Origin: an uncultured Thomasclavelia sp.
Lineage (GTDB): Bacteria; Bacillota_I; Bacilli_A; Erysipelotrichales; Coprobacillaceae
Length of the DNA: 23,501 nucleotides
Direction: 5' to 3'
Assembly (NCBI GenBank): GCA_910588165.1
Contig: CAJUOR010000024.1
Coordinates: forward strand, 1 to 23,501
The notes beneath the pieces are model-generated. The model searched no databases. It had not been told where the DNA came from and saw nothing but the letters and a program-made list of their open reading frames with translations. Both the position numbers and the translations under genes were made by a program. Positions within the stretch are counted from its first letter, which is position 1, and each line of letters begins with the position of its first letter. Of this stretch, positions 1 to 7,031 are shown piece by piece.

Positions 1-1054
1 AGCCGATATTTTAAACAAATGGCACTTTCCTTACGGAAATACCTTAGCAGTGATTATCGTAACAATTATTTTGTCTTTTTTAACCCTTGTTTTCGGTGAA
101 CTAGTCCCTAAACGCATCGCTTTGCGGAATGCGGAAAAGTTTAGTATGCTTTGTGCCAAACCGATTATTGTCATCAGTAAAATTGCCTCACCGTTCATTA
201 AAATATTGTCATTCTCAACCCGTTTGGTTTTACGCCTTTTCGGTATGCGCGATGAAAATGTAGAAGAATCTTTATCTCGTGAGGAAATTCGTTCTATGGT
301 CAAAAGTCGACAAGAAAACGGTGTATTTAACGCAACCGAAACAGAGATGATTGATAACCTTTTTGAATTTGATGATATTCAAGCAGAAGAAATTATGACA
401 CCTAGAACCGATGCTTTTTGTATTGATATTAACGATCCACTTGAATCCTATATCAATGATTTAATGTCCATGCACTATACTAGAATTCCGGTCTATGATG
501 ACAAGATTGATAATATTATCGGCATCTTAAATTTAAAGGATCTATTCATTCAAATCCATCAGCACCAATATCAATTACAAAATGTCAATATCTGCTTGAT
601 TTTAAGAAAACCATATTTCGTCTTAGAAACTAAAAATATTGACACATTGTTTAAAGAGATGCAAATCAATCACCAGCATATCGCCATTTTGATTGATGAA
701 TATGGCGGTTTCTTTGGAATTGTAACATTTGAAGATTTAATTGAACAAATTACAGGTGCTATCAATGATGAGTTTGATATGAGCGAAGAACATGATTGGC
801 AACAAATTGATGAACGAACATTTATTATTGATGGCCTAATGCCTATTGCAAAGTTGAATGATACACTTGACTTGCATTTGGAAAGCGATGAATATGATAC
901 AATATCAGGCTTTTTATTAGGTGAAATCGGTCATATTTTTCAGGAAGATATGCCTACTTCAATCACTTATCACAATCTTCATTTCGAGATTTTAAAACTT
1001 GAAGATAAACATATCGAAACTATAAAATTAACTATTTCCAAGCTAGAAGTCTAA
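1..1054 (+). CDS. CNNM/CorC-type transporter-associated protein (hemolysin C family), 5'-truncated by window edge
   Basis: The reading frame is open from base 2 to the TAA at 1052-1054, so the gene starts upstream of the window; a GTG at 50 is internal. Visible are the end of the DUF21/CNNM membrane domain, with a hydrophobic segment followed by GELVPKRIALRN, a hallmark of the family. Next comes a cytoplasmic part with two CBS motifs; the first contains EEIMTPRTDAF and TRIPVYDD, the second HIAILIDEYGG followed by GIVTFEDLIEQI. The C-terminal CorC_HlyC domain contains DGLMPIAKLND. Family members are implicated in Mg2+/Co2+ efflux or membrane-linked divalent cation handling, and the 'hemolysin' name is historical. 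The gene is convergent with rpsD and shares a terminator with it. The family assignment is firm, the substrate is not. Confidence 0.9.
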   Translation, partial: ADILNKWHFPYGNTLAVIIVTIILSFLTLVFGELVPKRIALRNAEKFSMLCAKPIIVISKIASPFIKILSFSTRLVLRLFGMRDENVEESLSREEIRSMVKSRQENGVFNATETEMIDNLFEFDDIQAEEIMTPRTDAFCIDINDPLESYINDLMSMHYTRIPVYDDKIDNIIGILNLKDLFIQIHQHQYQLQNVNICLILRKPYFVLETKNIDTLFKEMQINHQHIAILIDEYGGFFGIVTFEDLIEQITGAINDEFDMSEEHDWQQIDERTFIIDGLMPIAKLNDTLDLHLESDEYDTISGFLLGEIGHIFQEDMPTSITYHNLHFEILKLEDKHIETIKLTISKLEV

Positions 1055-1094
1055 GCTTGTCAAACCATAGCTTTAAAAATAGCTCTATCGACAA

Positions 1095-1131
1095 TAAAAA
1101 ACGTGATTTCTAAAAACCACGTTTCTTTTTG
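1095..1131. terminator. Bidirectional terminator between the CorC-type gene and rpsD
   Basis: Arms AAACGTG (1099-1105) and CACGTTT (1118-1124) can pair around a 12-base loop. On the minus strand the stem is followed by TTTTTTATT, on the plus strand by CTTTTTG. It lies between two convergent genes, about 45 bases after the plus-strand stop and 30 bases after the rpsD stop, so it can serve both. Confidence 0.75.
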
Positions 1132-1155
1132 CATGAGTAATTTTAATAATAATGA

Positions 1156-1761
1156 TTAGCTTAAACGGTTGTAGTATTCGACAATTAACTGTTCGCTGAT
1201 TTCCTGATTTAATTCAGATCTTTCAGGGAATCTTACATATTTACCTTCTAATTTTTCACTATCTACTTCTACGAATCCAGGAACATGAGTTACTGATTCT
1301 AAGCTTTCTTTGATGACTTTTAAATTTCTTGAAGTTTCTTTAACAGAAATAACATCACCGACTTTTACTTGATATGAAGGGATATCTGCTTTTTTACCAT
1401 TTACTAAGAAATGACCATGATTAACTAATTGTCTAGCTTGACGACGAGTAGTCGCAAAACCTAAACGGTAAACCATGTTATCTAATCTTGATTCTAATAA
1501 GCAGAAGAAGTTGTAAGAAGATACACCTTGCATTTTACTTGCTTTGAAATAAGTATTACGGAATTGTTTTTCAGTTAATCCGTACATATTTCTAACTTTT
1601 TGTTTTTCAGCCAACTGTAAACCATATTCAGTCATTTTTCTTCTTCTTTGACCATGTTGACCTGGAGCATATGCTCTTTTGTTTAATTCTTTTCCAGATT
1701 CTAAGATTGAGAATCCAAGACGTCTTGATACTTTCCAAACAGGACCAGTATAACGTGCCAT
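1156..1761 (-). CDS. rpsD: 30S ribosomal protein S4
   Basis: Primary 16S rRNA-binding protein of the small subunit. The 201-residue protein starts MARYTGPVWK and has the usual S4 length. It contains the S4 RNA-binding fold around residues 90-155 (LESRLDNMVYRLGFA, then RRQARQLVNHGHFLVNGK) and the C-terminal IVEYYNR. The N-terminal region lacks the cysteine quartet of zinc-binding S4, so this is the C-minus form. Two in-frame ATGs lie six bases apart: the AAGGAGG at 1770-1776 is only 2 bases from the upstream one (1767) but 8 bases from the one at 1761, so I place the start at 1761. The gene is apparently monocistronic, with its own promoter and a leader of about 160 bases. Confidence 0.97.
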   Translation of the reverse strand: MARYTGPVWKVSRRLGFSILESGKELNKRAYAPGQHGQRRRKMTEYGLQLAEKQKVRNMYGLTEKQFRNTYFKASKMQGVSSYNFFCLLESRLDNMVYRLGFATTRRQARQLVNHGHFLVNGKKADIPSYQVKVGDVISVKETSRNLKVIKESLESVTHVPGFVEVDSEKLEGKYVRFPERSELNQEISEQLIVEYYNRLS

Positions 1762-1767
1762 TTTCAT

Positions 1768-1922
1768 TTCCTCCTTATGTGTTTTATTGCAAAAAACGCA
1801 TCAGGCATGAATTATCTGTGTTGTGTTTATATTAAGCATTTCTCATTGCAGCTAGATACTTTGCAAACGATGGTTATAAACGCATGGGACAGACCTTCAT
1901 GTGCTGCTATCATTTATTGCAC
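1768..1922 (-). promoter_or_regulatory. Structured 5' leader of rpsD, candidate S4 autoregulatory RNA
   Basis: About 155 bases separate the predicted transcription start from the rpsD start. On the minus strand they can form nested helices: ATGAA (1896-1900) with TTCAT (1807-1811); TCTGT (1889-1893) with ACAGA (1815-1819); GTTTATA (1875-1881) with TATAAAC (1825-1831); and an apical hairpin TTGCA (1862-1866) with TGCAA (1846-1850). The order is strictly nested, giving one long imperfect arm. The octamer ATGCGTTT occurs twice in the leader. S4 is known to repress its own mRNA in several bacteria, including Bacillus subtilis through an rpsD leader. That this leader does so is inference. Confidence 0.6.
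1770..1776 (-). promoter_or_regulatory. Ribosome binding site deciding the rpsD start
   Basis: AAGGAGG on the minus strand. Spacing of 8 bases favours the ATG at 1761 over the one at 1767, which is only 2 bases away. Confidence 0.8.
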
Positions 1923-1928
1923 CATGAC

Positions 1929-1957
1929 ATTATATAAAATCAATTATAAAAAGTCAA
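1929..1957 (-). promoter_or_regulatory. Sigma-A promoter of rpsD
   Basis: Minus-strand -35 TTGACT (1952-1957), 17-base spacer, -10 TATAAT (1929-1934). It begins about 18 bases beyond the stop of the upstream CoA-binding gene. I see no terminator between them, so read-through from upstream is also possible. Confidence 0.85.
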
Positions 1958-1974
1958 GAAAAATTCAACATAAT

Positions 1975-2361
1975 TTAAGCAATTTCCTCAGCTTTACGCA
2001 AAACGCAATCTAAATAATAAGGAATATGTGTCGCTTCAATTTGTTCAATTAAATCATCATCATAAGTTCCGGGTTGCAGCCATAAATATGAAACAGATTT
2101 TTCCTTACATTCCAACACATATTCACTACCATATTTAGGAGCTACAACAAACACAGCTACATCAATATCACAAGGGATATCTTTTAAAGAAGCATAGACA
2201 CATTCACCCTCTAACATCTTCAAACGCTTGGAAATACCATAAACCTCTTTTCCTAAAGCTTTTAAACATTGATAGATTTTATAGCTGTATTTTTCCGATT
2301 GATCGCTTAACCCAATAACTGCAAAGACCTGACTTTTTTCTAAAACAGCTTTCGCTTCCAT
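1975..2361 (-). CDS. CoA-binding domain protein (CoA_binding_2 family)
   Basis: A small 128-residue single-domain Rossmann-like protein. The N-terminal strand and glycine motif VFAVIGLSDQSEKYSY resembles the nucleotide-binding loop of succinyl-CoA synthetase alpha-type CoA-binding domains. The segment LWLQPGTYDDDLI near residues 93-105 is also typical of the family, whose cellular role is poorly defined. The start is ATG at 2361, preceded by GAAAGGAGAG (2367-2376). An in-frame ATG further upstream at 2418 would place the terminator of the preceding gene inside the coding region, so I reject it. I see no promoter of its own; expression probably relies on read-through from the endonuclease-fold gene. 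Confidence 0.85.
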   Translation of the reverse strand: MEAKAVLEKSQVFAVIGLSDQSEKYSYKIYQCLKALGKEVYGISKRLKMLEGECVYASLKDIPCDIDVAVFVVAPKYGSEYVLECKEKSVSYLWLQPGTYDDDLIEQIEATHIPYYLDCVLRKAEEIA

Positions 2362-2376
2362 ATTTTCTCTCCTTTC

Positions 2377-2404
2377 AAAAAAAGCTTTCTTTTTGAAAGC
2401 TTTT
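2377..2404 (-). terminator. Intrinsic terminator between the EEP-family gene and the CoA-binding gene
   Basis: Minus-strand AAAAGCTTTC, loop AAAAA, GAAAGC, then seven T. The stem begins inside the TAA stop of the upstream gene, and the T-run directly abuts the GAAAGGAGAG ribosome binding site of the next gene. It may act as a partial terminator within the operon. Confidence 0.8.
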
Positions 2405-3206
2405 AATCTATTTTCCACTCTATTAAAACAGCCATATGATCAGATACTCTATCATCGACATTAAGTAATCTTTTAGCTTGAACAATAGGATAATGATGTT
2501 CATTACTGAAAATATAATCTAAACGCAATCGCTGATTAACATTAACAGTATCAAAACCTACTGGATATATAAAAGTTTCATCATTCATTCCGTCAGGTTG
2601 CCCTAAAACGTATTGGTCGATGTAATTGTTAGAAATAATTTGTTGATAAGCTTGTGTTTTAACATCATTAGAGAAATCACCGGCTAAAACAATCATGCCA
2701 TCTTTGGACTCTTTTTTCACCCAAGCATCTAAACGTTTGAACTGCTCGGAAAACGGCTCGTAAGCATCATCGTCCCACCCTAATTGACATGAATAAACAT
2801 CTATGTTCATCCCATTATAATCAATAGAGGCTTTAATGACTTTCCGGCTTTTAAACGTGAAGATATCATGCGTTTGCGATACATACTGACTAGCGACTTC
2901 TGTCATTGGATGTTTCGACATCAAAGCAATTCCCTCTTCATAAATCTTAAATCCATAATGGGAAAGATCCCAGACAAATTGATAAACTTCTTTTCCTAAA
3001 AGACGATTAGCCTCATCGCAAATCAGTTTAACTGCATTATCTTCTCTCACATATTCATCTACTTGCGGTGACATAAACGTCTGTGCAGCCTCACAAAAAC
3101 AAATCACATCGATATCTTCGTTTACAATCGTTTGAGCAATACGATTAAACTTTTCTCTTTGTTTATCCTCTTGATAGGTATTGAGGTTTAAAGTCATTAA
3201 CTTCAT
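2403..3206 (-). CDS. Endonuclease/exonuclease/phosphatase family protein
   Basis: 267 residues with the DNase I-like fold. Family motifs appear in order: the N-terminal MKLMTLNLNTYQ with the metal-site Asn; ICFCEAAQ with the catalytic Glu at residue 39; VLAGDFSND with the Asp/Asn pair; RLDYIFSN; and the C-terminal SDHMAVLIEW with the Asp-His pair. Length is normal for a single-domain member. No signal peptide or membrane helix is visible, so it is probably cytoplasmic. The family includes nucleases, phosphoinositide or sphingomyelin phosphodiesterases and others, and the substrate cannot be read from sequence. The ribosome binding site (AGGTGG) is moderate. The gene has its own -10 and ends in a strong hairpin. 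Confidence 0.88.
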   Translation of the reverse strand: MKLMTLNLNTYQEDKQREKFNRIAQTIVNEDIDVICFCEAAQTFMSPQVDEYVREDNAVKLICDEANRLLGKEVYQFVWDLSHYGFKIYEEGIALMSKHPMTEVASQYVSQTHDIFTFKSRKVIKASIDYNGMNIDVYSCQLGWDDDAYEPFSEQFKRLDAWVKKESKDGMIVLAGDFSNDVKTQAYQQIISNNYIDQYVLGQPDGMNDETFIYPVGFDTVNVNQRLRLDYIFSNEHHYPIVQAKRLLNVDDRVSDHMAVLIEWKID

Positions 3207-3236
3207 AAAAACACCACCTAGTTGTTACATACTTTC

Positions 3237-3265
3237 ATTATACATTCTTTTTGAATGAAACAAAA
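3237..3265 (-). promoter_or_regulatory. Probable promoter of the EEP-family gene
   Basis: Perfect -10 TATAAT (3237-3242) on the minus strand. The best -35 at 17-base spacing is a weak TTTTGT (3260-3265). The gap 3207-3415 otherwise shows only AT-rich sequence and no clear terminator for the upstream broken gene. Confidence 0.5.
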
Positions 3266-3415
3266 GACTTTCACTTAAAAAATGTAATTAAAATATCAAA
3301 AGTCAGACGATTTAACTTATTAAAAGCTAGTCATTTAAAACAATTAAATCTATAAAACTTTAAACTATAACGGCGACTATAAGTAAACACGTTCTTATAA
3401 TCTAAGGAAAATATT

Positions 3416-4506
3416 TTATAAGTGGTTTTGAATGTCTTCGTCCATCAACAAACAGTTCCAACAGCATACAAGACAATCGAATTTTTGAAAGAAAAACGCT
3501 TGATTTTCCCTAAACCGCTCTAAATCAGTATTACAAATGTTTTCAATAGGATTAACTTCTATTCCAGGATAGACTTCACAACTACTCTGCTTCAAGTAAG
3601 CAACTTGTTTGGCAAGACTAGAAAGCGATATGGGGTCTAGCTGAAATTCAGATGAATTAGATAAATATTTTTTATAGGCGTCATATTCATATTGCATTCC
3701 CGCAGGCGCTGACGTAAAACGGTAGAACATCGGCTTAAGAAAATCGGCTTTTTTTGATAACGCTTGGATATCCTGACCGCAATGATAAGCAAAGAATGGT
3801 GCATAAATATCTAGTCCGACTTTTAAATTTTTTGAATGAAAAAAATCAGAAAGTTGCCCAATCAGCTGAGTAATCAGATAAGCTCTGACTTGATAAAACG
3901 AGTTAACCGTTGCATGATCGAAAAGATAATGTCCATAGGCATCATAATGCCCTTTAAGAAGTGCGTCATCATGCCTAGAGAAGAGTAATTTCAAAGCCTC
4001 TATATCAATTCCGACATTCCGATAAGCTTCCTGACATTCTTTACAAAAACAGCCAAAGCCCTCTTCGTAGCCATTCTCAAAAGAAGGAAATCTAATCTTA
4101 TCTAAAAATACCCCATCAAAATCAAGCTTGGCTAGATATTTTTCATAAACCTTAACAACATTTTGATAGCTATCTTGATGACTTGGACATAAAAAGGAAA
4201 AACTTTCATCTTCGATAACCTGAACACGCTGACTTTTTTCCCTGTATAATTTGTCAAGGAAATACTAGGCATTATTTGATCTATTTCTGATAAAACAGGT
4301 AGCCAAAAATAACAAGGAATATTTGCTTGATGAAAATAATCTAGTAGTCGAGTGTTAAGTTGTAAATCTAAATACCAACCAAAGATAACCGCTTGGATAT
4401 TTTTAGTGCGAATGAGCTCACCCATTTTCTCTTTAACTTTTTCTAAAGAGGTATGGGCATTTAGAAATGAGCCGGTGTGAATCTGTAAAATATATGATGT
4501 CTTCAT
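3416..4506 (-). pseudogene. Putative TIM-barrel glycoside hydrolase, disrupted by a one-base frameshift
   Basis: Two adjacent minus-strand frames form one gene. The first runs from ATG 4506 (ribosome binding site GAAAGGA, own promoter) and is closed by TAG at 4132. The second is open from about 4264 to TAA 3416. Adding one A to the A6 run at 4234-4239 joins them into a protein of about 363 residues. The join restores DFDGVFLDKIRFPS and a cysteine cluster, CFCKECQEAY, which no single open frame with a start codon contains. Asp-rich strand ends followed by (D)xIRFP, plus a CxCxxC motif, resemble hypothetical glycosyl-hydrolase families (GHL type) with a TIM barrel. The ending is also Cys-rich (CLVCCWNC). 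No signal peptide is visible. It could be a real pseudogene, a phase-variable gene or a sequencing error. The enzyme class is a moderate-confidence inference. Confidence 0.8.
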
Positions 4507-4539
4507 AATGTTTTATCCTTTCTAAAGTATTCTGATTTC

Positions 4540-4567
4540 ATTATACCTTAAATCATTTTAAATACAA
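4540..4567 (-). promoter_or_regulatory. Promoter of the frameshifted hydrolase gene
   Basis: Minus-strand -35 TTGTAT (4562-4567), 16-base spacer, -10 TATAAT (4540-4545), 34 bases ahead of the ATG. An intact promoter and ribosome binding site suggest the disruption is recent or artefactual. Confidence 0.6.
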
Positions 4568-4641
4568 TAAAAAGCCATCACTTGTCAATAATAGAGCATT
4601 TCCTTATCTAAAATGAAACTATCGGGGCTAAAAGTCTTGAT

Positions 4642-4665
4642 GAAAAAAAGAGATAGTATCTATCC
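4642..4665 (-). terminator. Weak terminator downstream of the EIIC gene
   Basis: Minus-strand GATAG, loop ATA, CTATC (4652-4664), followed by TCTTTTTTT. The stem is only 5 base pairs and AT-rich, about 70 bases past the EIIC stop. Nothing else is evident in 4568-4732. Confidence 0.4.
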
Positions 4666-4732
4666 AACCTATCCCTAATTCAATCTCATCTTATATTTTT
4701 CTTGAACTTATTTATTTTATAGTGCTATTAGC

Positions 4733-6103
4733 TTAATTATTTTCCGTACCTTGCTCTTCTTCTAATTTCTGTTTTTCCATCAATTTGAAGAATGGGTAAT
4801 ATAAAATCATATCAAGGATAATTAAACCGATAACCAAAACACCTGCTTTAATGTCCATACAGCCAAGTGCCGCACCTAAAGGAGCCGGTGTTGTCCAAGG
4901 TGTTTCAATAACACCTTTACCCACGATTCCAAAGTACATACAACTATACGTAATGATTGTGTTGACTACCGGAACAAAGATAAACGGAATCATCATCATT
5001 GGATTTAACACCATAGGTAAACCAAAAATAATCGGTTCATTGATATTAAAGAATGCCGGTCCGATAGATAGCTTCCCTAACGTTTTTAATTCGGCTGATT
5101 TTGATTTTAATAAAAGTAAACATAAACCTAATGTTGCACCACCGCCACCTAAAGCAATAACATATGACCAGAATGGTTGAGTGAAGAAATGCGGAATTTC
5201 TTCGTTAGCACTAAATGCGGCAATATTTGCGACTAAATACATTTGCATAAACGGTAATCTGATTGGTTGTGTAATACTTGCTCCATGAAGACCGAAGAAC
5301 CAGAAAACCTGCGCAATCATTGTAATTAAACAGATGCCCCATAATGAATCCAATCCGGAAATAGCCGGTGCTAAAATGGACATAATCATACTTGGCAATA
5401 ACTCACCGCTAATATTTTGAACAAATAAAGATAAAGCATAGAATACAATCACACATAAAAACAATGGAATAATCGCATCAAATGATGATGAAATAGCAGG
5501 TGGTACGCCTTGAGGTAATTTGAAACGAATATTTTTCTTTAATAAGAATTGCATGATCTCAACACAACCGATGGCAACAATAATCGCCGTAAATATCCCT
5601 TTAGCATCTAAATATGTTGTCGGAATAAAAGCACTTGTCTGCCCTAACATATCCGCTACGGCAGTTCCTTCGTTGATAGCTTCTACAGGAACAGCTTTAG
5701 ATACCGGTGCTGATACCATTAAAAAGACAGCTGTTGAAACAATTGAAGCATTTAATGGTGCCATATTGTAACGTTTGGCAAGGTTATAAGCAATCGCAAA
5801 CGCTACGAACAAGCCCATTAAAGCCATGGTCATGTTATATGGTAATTGAAGCATTGCTTTATTAGCTTGCGCCCAATTATACCAACCTAAAAGCATATCA
5901 GAAATAAATCCCCAGTCACCTAATGTTTCCGGTTTAAATGGCGGTGTAGAAATAATCAAGCAAATACCACCTAAAATTGATAATGGAATCGCAACAACCA
6001 TACCATCACGAATAGAAGCTAGGTGTCTTTGATTCGCTAACTTACTTGCAATCGGAACTAAAGTACGATTAGCAATTTCGTTAAATCTTTCCATGAATTT
6101 CAT
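4733..6103 (-). CDS. PTS permease component EIIC, lactose/cellobiose family
   Basis: 456-residue integral membrane protein. The N-terminus MKFMERFNEIANRTLVPIA and the segment RHLASIRDGMVVAIPLSILGG are characteristic of cellobiose-type EIIC. About ten hydrophobic segments follow, with LHGASITQPIRLPFMQMY near residues 275-290 and the conserved substrate loop PAFFNINEPIIFGLPMVLNP around 345-370. Length is typical. It translocates and helps phosphorylate a sugar, probably a beta-linked disaccharide, together with EIIA and EIIB. Neither is encoded in this window, so they must come from elsewhere. The start at 6103 has a GGGGAGG 7 bases upstream. The gene diverges from the NagB-like gene across a region with promoters and a palindrome. 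Confidence 0.92.
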   Translation of the reverse strand: MKFMERFNEIANRTLVPIASKLANQRHLASIRDGMVVAIPLSILGGICLIISTPPFKPETLGDWGFISDMLLGWYNWAQANKAMLQLPYNMTMALMGLFVAFAIAYNLAKRYNMAPLNASIVSTAVFLMVSAPVSKAVPVEAINEGTAVADMLGQTSAFIPTTYLDAKGIFTAIIVAIGCVEIMQFLLKKNIRFKLPQGVPPAISSSFDAIIPLFLCVIVFYALSLFVQNISGELLPSMIMSILAPAISGLDSLWGICLITMIAQVFWFFGLHGASITQPIRLPFMQMYLVANIAAFSANEEIPHFFTQPFWSYVIALGGGGATLGLCLLLLKSKSAELKTLGKLSIGPAFFNINEPIIFGLPMVLNPMMMIPFIFVPVVNTIITYSCMYFGIVGKGVIETPWTTPAPLGAALGCMDIKAGVLVIGLIILDMILYYPFFKLMEKQKLEEEQGTENN

Positions 6104-6133
6104 GAAAATTCCTCCCCTCTTGAATGTGATTTG

Positions 6134-6162
6134 ACTATATCATTTCCCTTAAATCGTTTCAA
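6134..6162 (-). promoter_or_regulatory. Promoter of the EIIC gene
   Basis: Minus-strand -35 TTGAAA (6157-6162), 17-base spacer, -10 TATAGT (6134-6139). A cre-like sequence overlaps the -35 and spacer. Confidence 0.65.
6149..6162 (-). promoter_or_regulatory. Possible CcpA cre-like site over the EIIC promoter
   Basis: Minus-strand TTGAAACGATTTAA is an imperfect palindrome centred on CG. It matches 6 of the 8 fixed positions of the commonly cited cre consensus TGnnAnCGnTnnCA. Its position over the -35 and spacer would suit carbon catabolite repression. The match is weak enough to be chance in AT-rich DNA. Confidence 0.35.
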
Positions 6163-6187
6163 TTTTTTTCCAAAACATAGAAAATTT

Positions 6188-6204
6188 TTCCACATTGTGG
6201 AAAT
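6188..6204. promoter_or_regulatory. Perfect 17-bp palindrome, candidate operator of the RpiR-family regulator
   Basis: TTTCCACATTGTGGAAA: two perfect 8-base arms around a single central T. It lies in the divergent promoter region, 4 bases upstream of the -35 of the NagB-like gene and about 25 bases beyond the -35 of the EIIC gene. A further half-site TTTCCA lies at 6167-6172, 21 bases (two helical turns) away. The nearby RpiR-family gene makes it the obvious candidate binder, but that link is inference. I found no other full copy in the window. Confidence 0.6.
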
Positions 6205-6208
6205 GTGT

Positions 6209-6237
6209 TGAACTCAAATAAAGATTGATTTATGCTT
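6209..6237 (+). promoter_or_regulatory. Promoter of the NagB-like gene
   Basis: Plus-strand -35 TTGAAC (6209-6214), 17-base spacer, -10 TATGCT (6232-6237). The -10 matches 4 of 6 consensus positions. The -35 lies directly beside the palindrome. Confidence 0.6.
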
Positions 6238-6265
6238 GAAAAAACAAAGACAAGGAGGCTAAACA

Positions 6266-6985
6266 ATGAAGTTAATTATCGAAGAAAATGAACAAAAAAT
6301 GAGCGAAAGTGCCATGCATATTTTACTTGGGGCAATGATGCAAGATAAAAGAGTCAACATCTCATTAACTGCCGGGAAATCCCCTATTCATCTTTATGAG
6401 ATGATGGTTCCTTACGTTAAAGACCAAGACAAATTTAAAGATGTGCAATATTATTTATTTGATGAAGCACCTTATTTAGATAAACCGCATGGCCCAAACT
6501 GGGAAGAAATGCAGGATTTATTTTTCAGAGCAGCCAATATTCCTGATGAACGCATTCACACAACCACTTTAGAAAATTGGATGACTTATGATAAAGAAAT
6601 CAGAGATGCCGGAGAAATTGATGTTATGTTAATCGGTTTAGGATGGGACGGGCATTTCTGTAGCAACTGTCCAAGATGTACACCAATGGATAGCTACACT
6701 TATGCGATGGATAGAAAAACCAAAAATGCCGCAAATCCAACTTATCCTGCAAGAGAACATCTACCGGTAACCTTATCTATGGGTCCAAAAAGTTTAATGC
6801 GTGTTAAACACTTAGTTATGATTGTTACAGGCGAAGAAAAAGCAAAAATCTTAAAAGAAATTTTAGATTCACCTATCACCGATGAATTACCATCAACAAT
6901 CTTAAAATTACACCCTAATTTTACAGTTATTTGCGATAAAGAAGCAGCTTCTTTATTAAATATGGAAGATTATAAAAGATTATAG
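6266..6985 (+). CDS. Glucosamine-6-phosphate deaminase/6-phosphogluconolactonase superfamily protein (NagB-like)
   Basis: 239 residues with the NagB/RpiA/SOL fold. Key segments are the phosphate loop SLTAGKSPIHLY (33-44), FDEAPYL (65-71) with the Asp-Glu pair, and LIGLGWDGHFCSNCP (122-136) with Asp128 and His130 at the positions of E. coli NagB Asp141 and His143. The residue matching NagB Glu148 is Cys135, so it belongs to a divergent NagB-like subgroup (DGHFC-type, as in YieK-like proteins) rather than canonical NagB. The ribosome binding site AAGGAGG is 7 bases from the ATG. Context (PTS EIIC, RpiR regulator) suggests an amino-sugar or phosphosugar isomerisation, but the exact substrate is unknown. 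It is followed by its own terminator. Confidence 0.85.
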   Translation: MKLIIEENEQKMSESAMHILLGAMMQDKRVNISLTAGKSPIHLYEMMVPYVKDQDKFKDVQYYLFDEAPYLDKPHGPNWEEMQDLFFRAANIPDERIHTTTLENWMTYDKEIRDAGEIDVMLIGLGWDGHFCSNCPRCTPMDSYTYAMDRKTKNAANPTYPAREHLPVTLSMGPKSLMRVKHLVMIVTGEEKAKILKEILDSPITDELPSTILKLHPNFTVICDKEAASLLNMEDYKRL

Positions 6986-7013
6986 AAAAGGAAACTCCCG
7001 CGTTTCCTTTTTT
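6986..7013 (+). terminator. Intrinsic terminator of the NagB-like gene
   Basis: AAAAGGAAAC (6986-6995), loop TCCCGC, GTTTCCTTTT (7002-7011) running into six T. The stem starts on the base after the stop codon. Confidence 0.9.
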
Positions 7014-7031
7014 AATTCATTAAGAAAAAAA

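Noticed and set aside
1777..2013. Plus-strand open frame of 78 codons opposite the rpsD leader
   Set aside because: It has no ribosome binding site, its composition is not gene-like, and it lies over the rpsD promoter and structured leader, which explain the region better.
3207..3415. A small RNA or terminator in the AT-rich gap after the broken hydrolase gene
   Set aside because: Apart from the promoter of the EEP-family gene I could not find a stable hairpin with a T-run on either strand.
3416..3994. Independent gene starting at the internal ATG at 3994
   Set aside because: Homology-like sequence continues upstream in the same frame to about 4264, and no ribosome binding site precedes that ATG. 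It is the 3' part of the frameshifted gene.
4228..4245. Programmed -1 ribosomal frameshifting at the A6 run
   Set aside because: The zero-frame codons are GGG AAA AAA, giving G-AAA-AAA, which is not a good X-XXY-YYZ heptamer, and I see no strong stimulatory hairpin just downstream. A simple deletion or sequencing error is more likely.
4851..5771. Plus-strand open frames opposite the EIIC gene
   Set aside because: They are antisense to a clear membrane permease, lack ribosome binding sites and give low-complexity translations.
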